Shown in pieces: positions 63,640 to 64,000 of a DNA stretch of 64,000 nt. Made by a program: the position numbers and the translations under genes. The notes below the pieces were generated by a model, which saw only the letters and a program-made list of their open reading frames with translations, ran no database searches and was not told the DNA's origin. Origin of the DNA: Anseranas semipalmata (lineage: Eukaryota > Chordata > Aves > Anseriformes > Anseranatidae). Every line of letters starts with the position of its first letter. Position 1 is the stretch's first letter. The DNA lies in contig VXAA01001412.1 of assembly GCA_013399115.1 (NCBI GenBank), positions 566,145 through 630,144 of the forward strand. Reading direction: 5' to 3'.

Positions 63640-64000
63640 ACAATGAGGGGTGCCTGCACAGAGACACGCGTGGGCACCCGCCTGTGGCACTCCCCGACCC
63701 CTGCGCTCCTCCGAGCACAAAGGGACAGAAATGGAGCGTGCAGAGGGGCTGGGCCTGGGGACGAGGCGCTCCGCCACAGACACCCTCCAAAAAAAAATAG
63801 TCCTGGAGCTCCGTGATTGATGGAAGCCAAATGGGCCGTGCACTGGGACAGCCTGACCGCAGGAGACCACAAAGCCCCGAAGTGGAGCCGTAGCAGCACC
63901 GAGGCGGACAGGACAAACCAAGGGCGAGCGGTGCAGAGCGCGGGGCTGAGCGCTGCCCCCACAGCACCCGCCCCACCCGGGCAGCTGCTGCCTGGGGAGC
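63640..64000. promoter_or_regulatory. CpG-rich block at right edge (possible CpG-island promoter)
   Basis: By hand count the last ~340 bases hold about 24 CpG at roughly 64% GC, an observed/expected ratio near 0.7. The rest of the window is CpG-poor. Overlapping long minus-strand frames (63253-63921, 63443-63976, 63582-63962) end here. They share the same DNA in all three frames, which is typical of GC-rich sequence lacking stops rather than of real genes. It may be the left part of a CpG island whose transcription start lies beyond the window. No TATA box or Kozak start is evident. Confidence 0.45.

Noticed and set aside
63253..63976. Minus-strand ORFs of 222, 177 and 126 codons
   Set aside because: Three frames of the same GC-rich DNA are open at once, with low-complexity Ser/Pro/Cys-rich translations and no domain. 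Chance is more likely than a gene.
1..64000. tRNA, rRNA, CRISPR or bacterial-type systems
   Set aside because: No cloverleaf-like or rRNA segments and no spaced direct repeats were seen; the sequence is clearly vertebrate nuclear DNA.

Overview
The window looks like nuclear DNA from a bird, or less likely another sauropsid. It is AT-rich, with short introns and few repeats. It holds two CR1-type LINE fragments, one ending in the short ATTCTGTG-like tail typical of avian CR1. There are no bacterial-style operons, no long ORFs, and no rRNA, tRNA or CRISPR that I can see.

The one gene I can name is the 3' end of NELL1, on the + strand. NELL1 is a secreted glycoprotein with a thrombospondin-N/laminin-G-like domain, VWC domains and EGF-like domains. 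Five coding exons are resolved to the base: 18775-18915, 28275-28468, 34079-34255, 35941-36165 and 38482-38532 (stop TGA). All complete introns are GT-AG, reading phases agree across every junction, and the joined frame encodes about the last 261 residues: two calcium-binding EGF-like modules followed by the C-terminal VWC modules. A 3' UTR follows, with AATAAA signals at 39117 and 40419. NELL1 rather than NELL2 is called because the C-terminal reading is much closer to what I recall of NELL1.

Bases 1-18774 are read as one large NELL1 intron whose upstream exon lies outside the window. It carries a sense CR1 fragment near 4.4-4.95 kb and two short antisense exon-like ORFs (2783-2899 and 4052-4179) that I could not identify. 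The introns between the resolved exons hold a 21-bp tandem duplication beside an AT-only palindromic block (20.2-20.36 kb), an antisense CR1 tail (22.4-22.6 kb) and a T17-G23 tract (32.1 kb).

From about 40.44 kb to 63.6 kb I see no gene I can support; this looks like the intergenic space 3' of NELL1. Notable items there are a perfect 99-bp tandem duplication at 43.36-43.56 kb, a 27-N assembly gap inside poly-A, and a GC-richer stretch from 57.2 to 60.6 kb with several overlapping but unrecognised ORFs. The last ~350 bases rise to high GC with many CpGs and may be the edge of a CpG-island promoter. I found no convincing novel multi-gene system. The best leads are the antisense exon-like ORFs, the 99-bp duplication, and the right-edge CpG-rich block.
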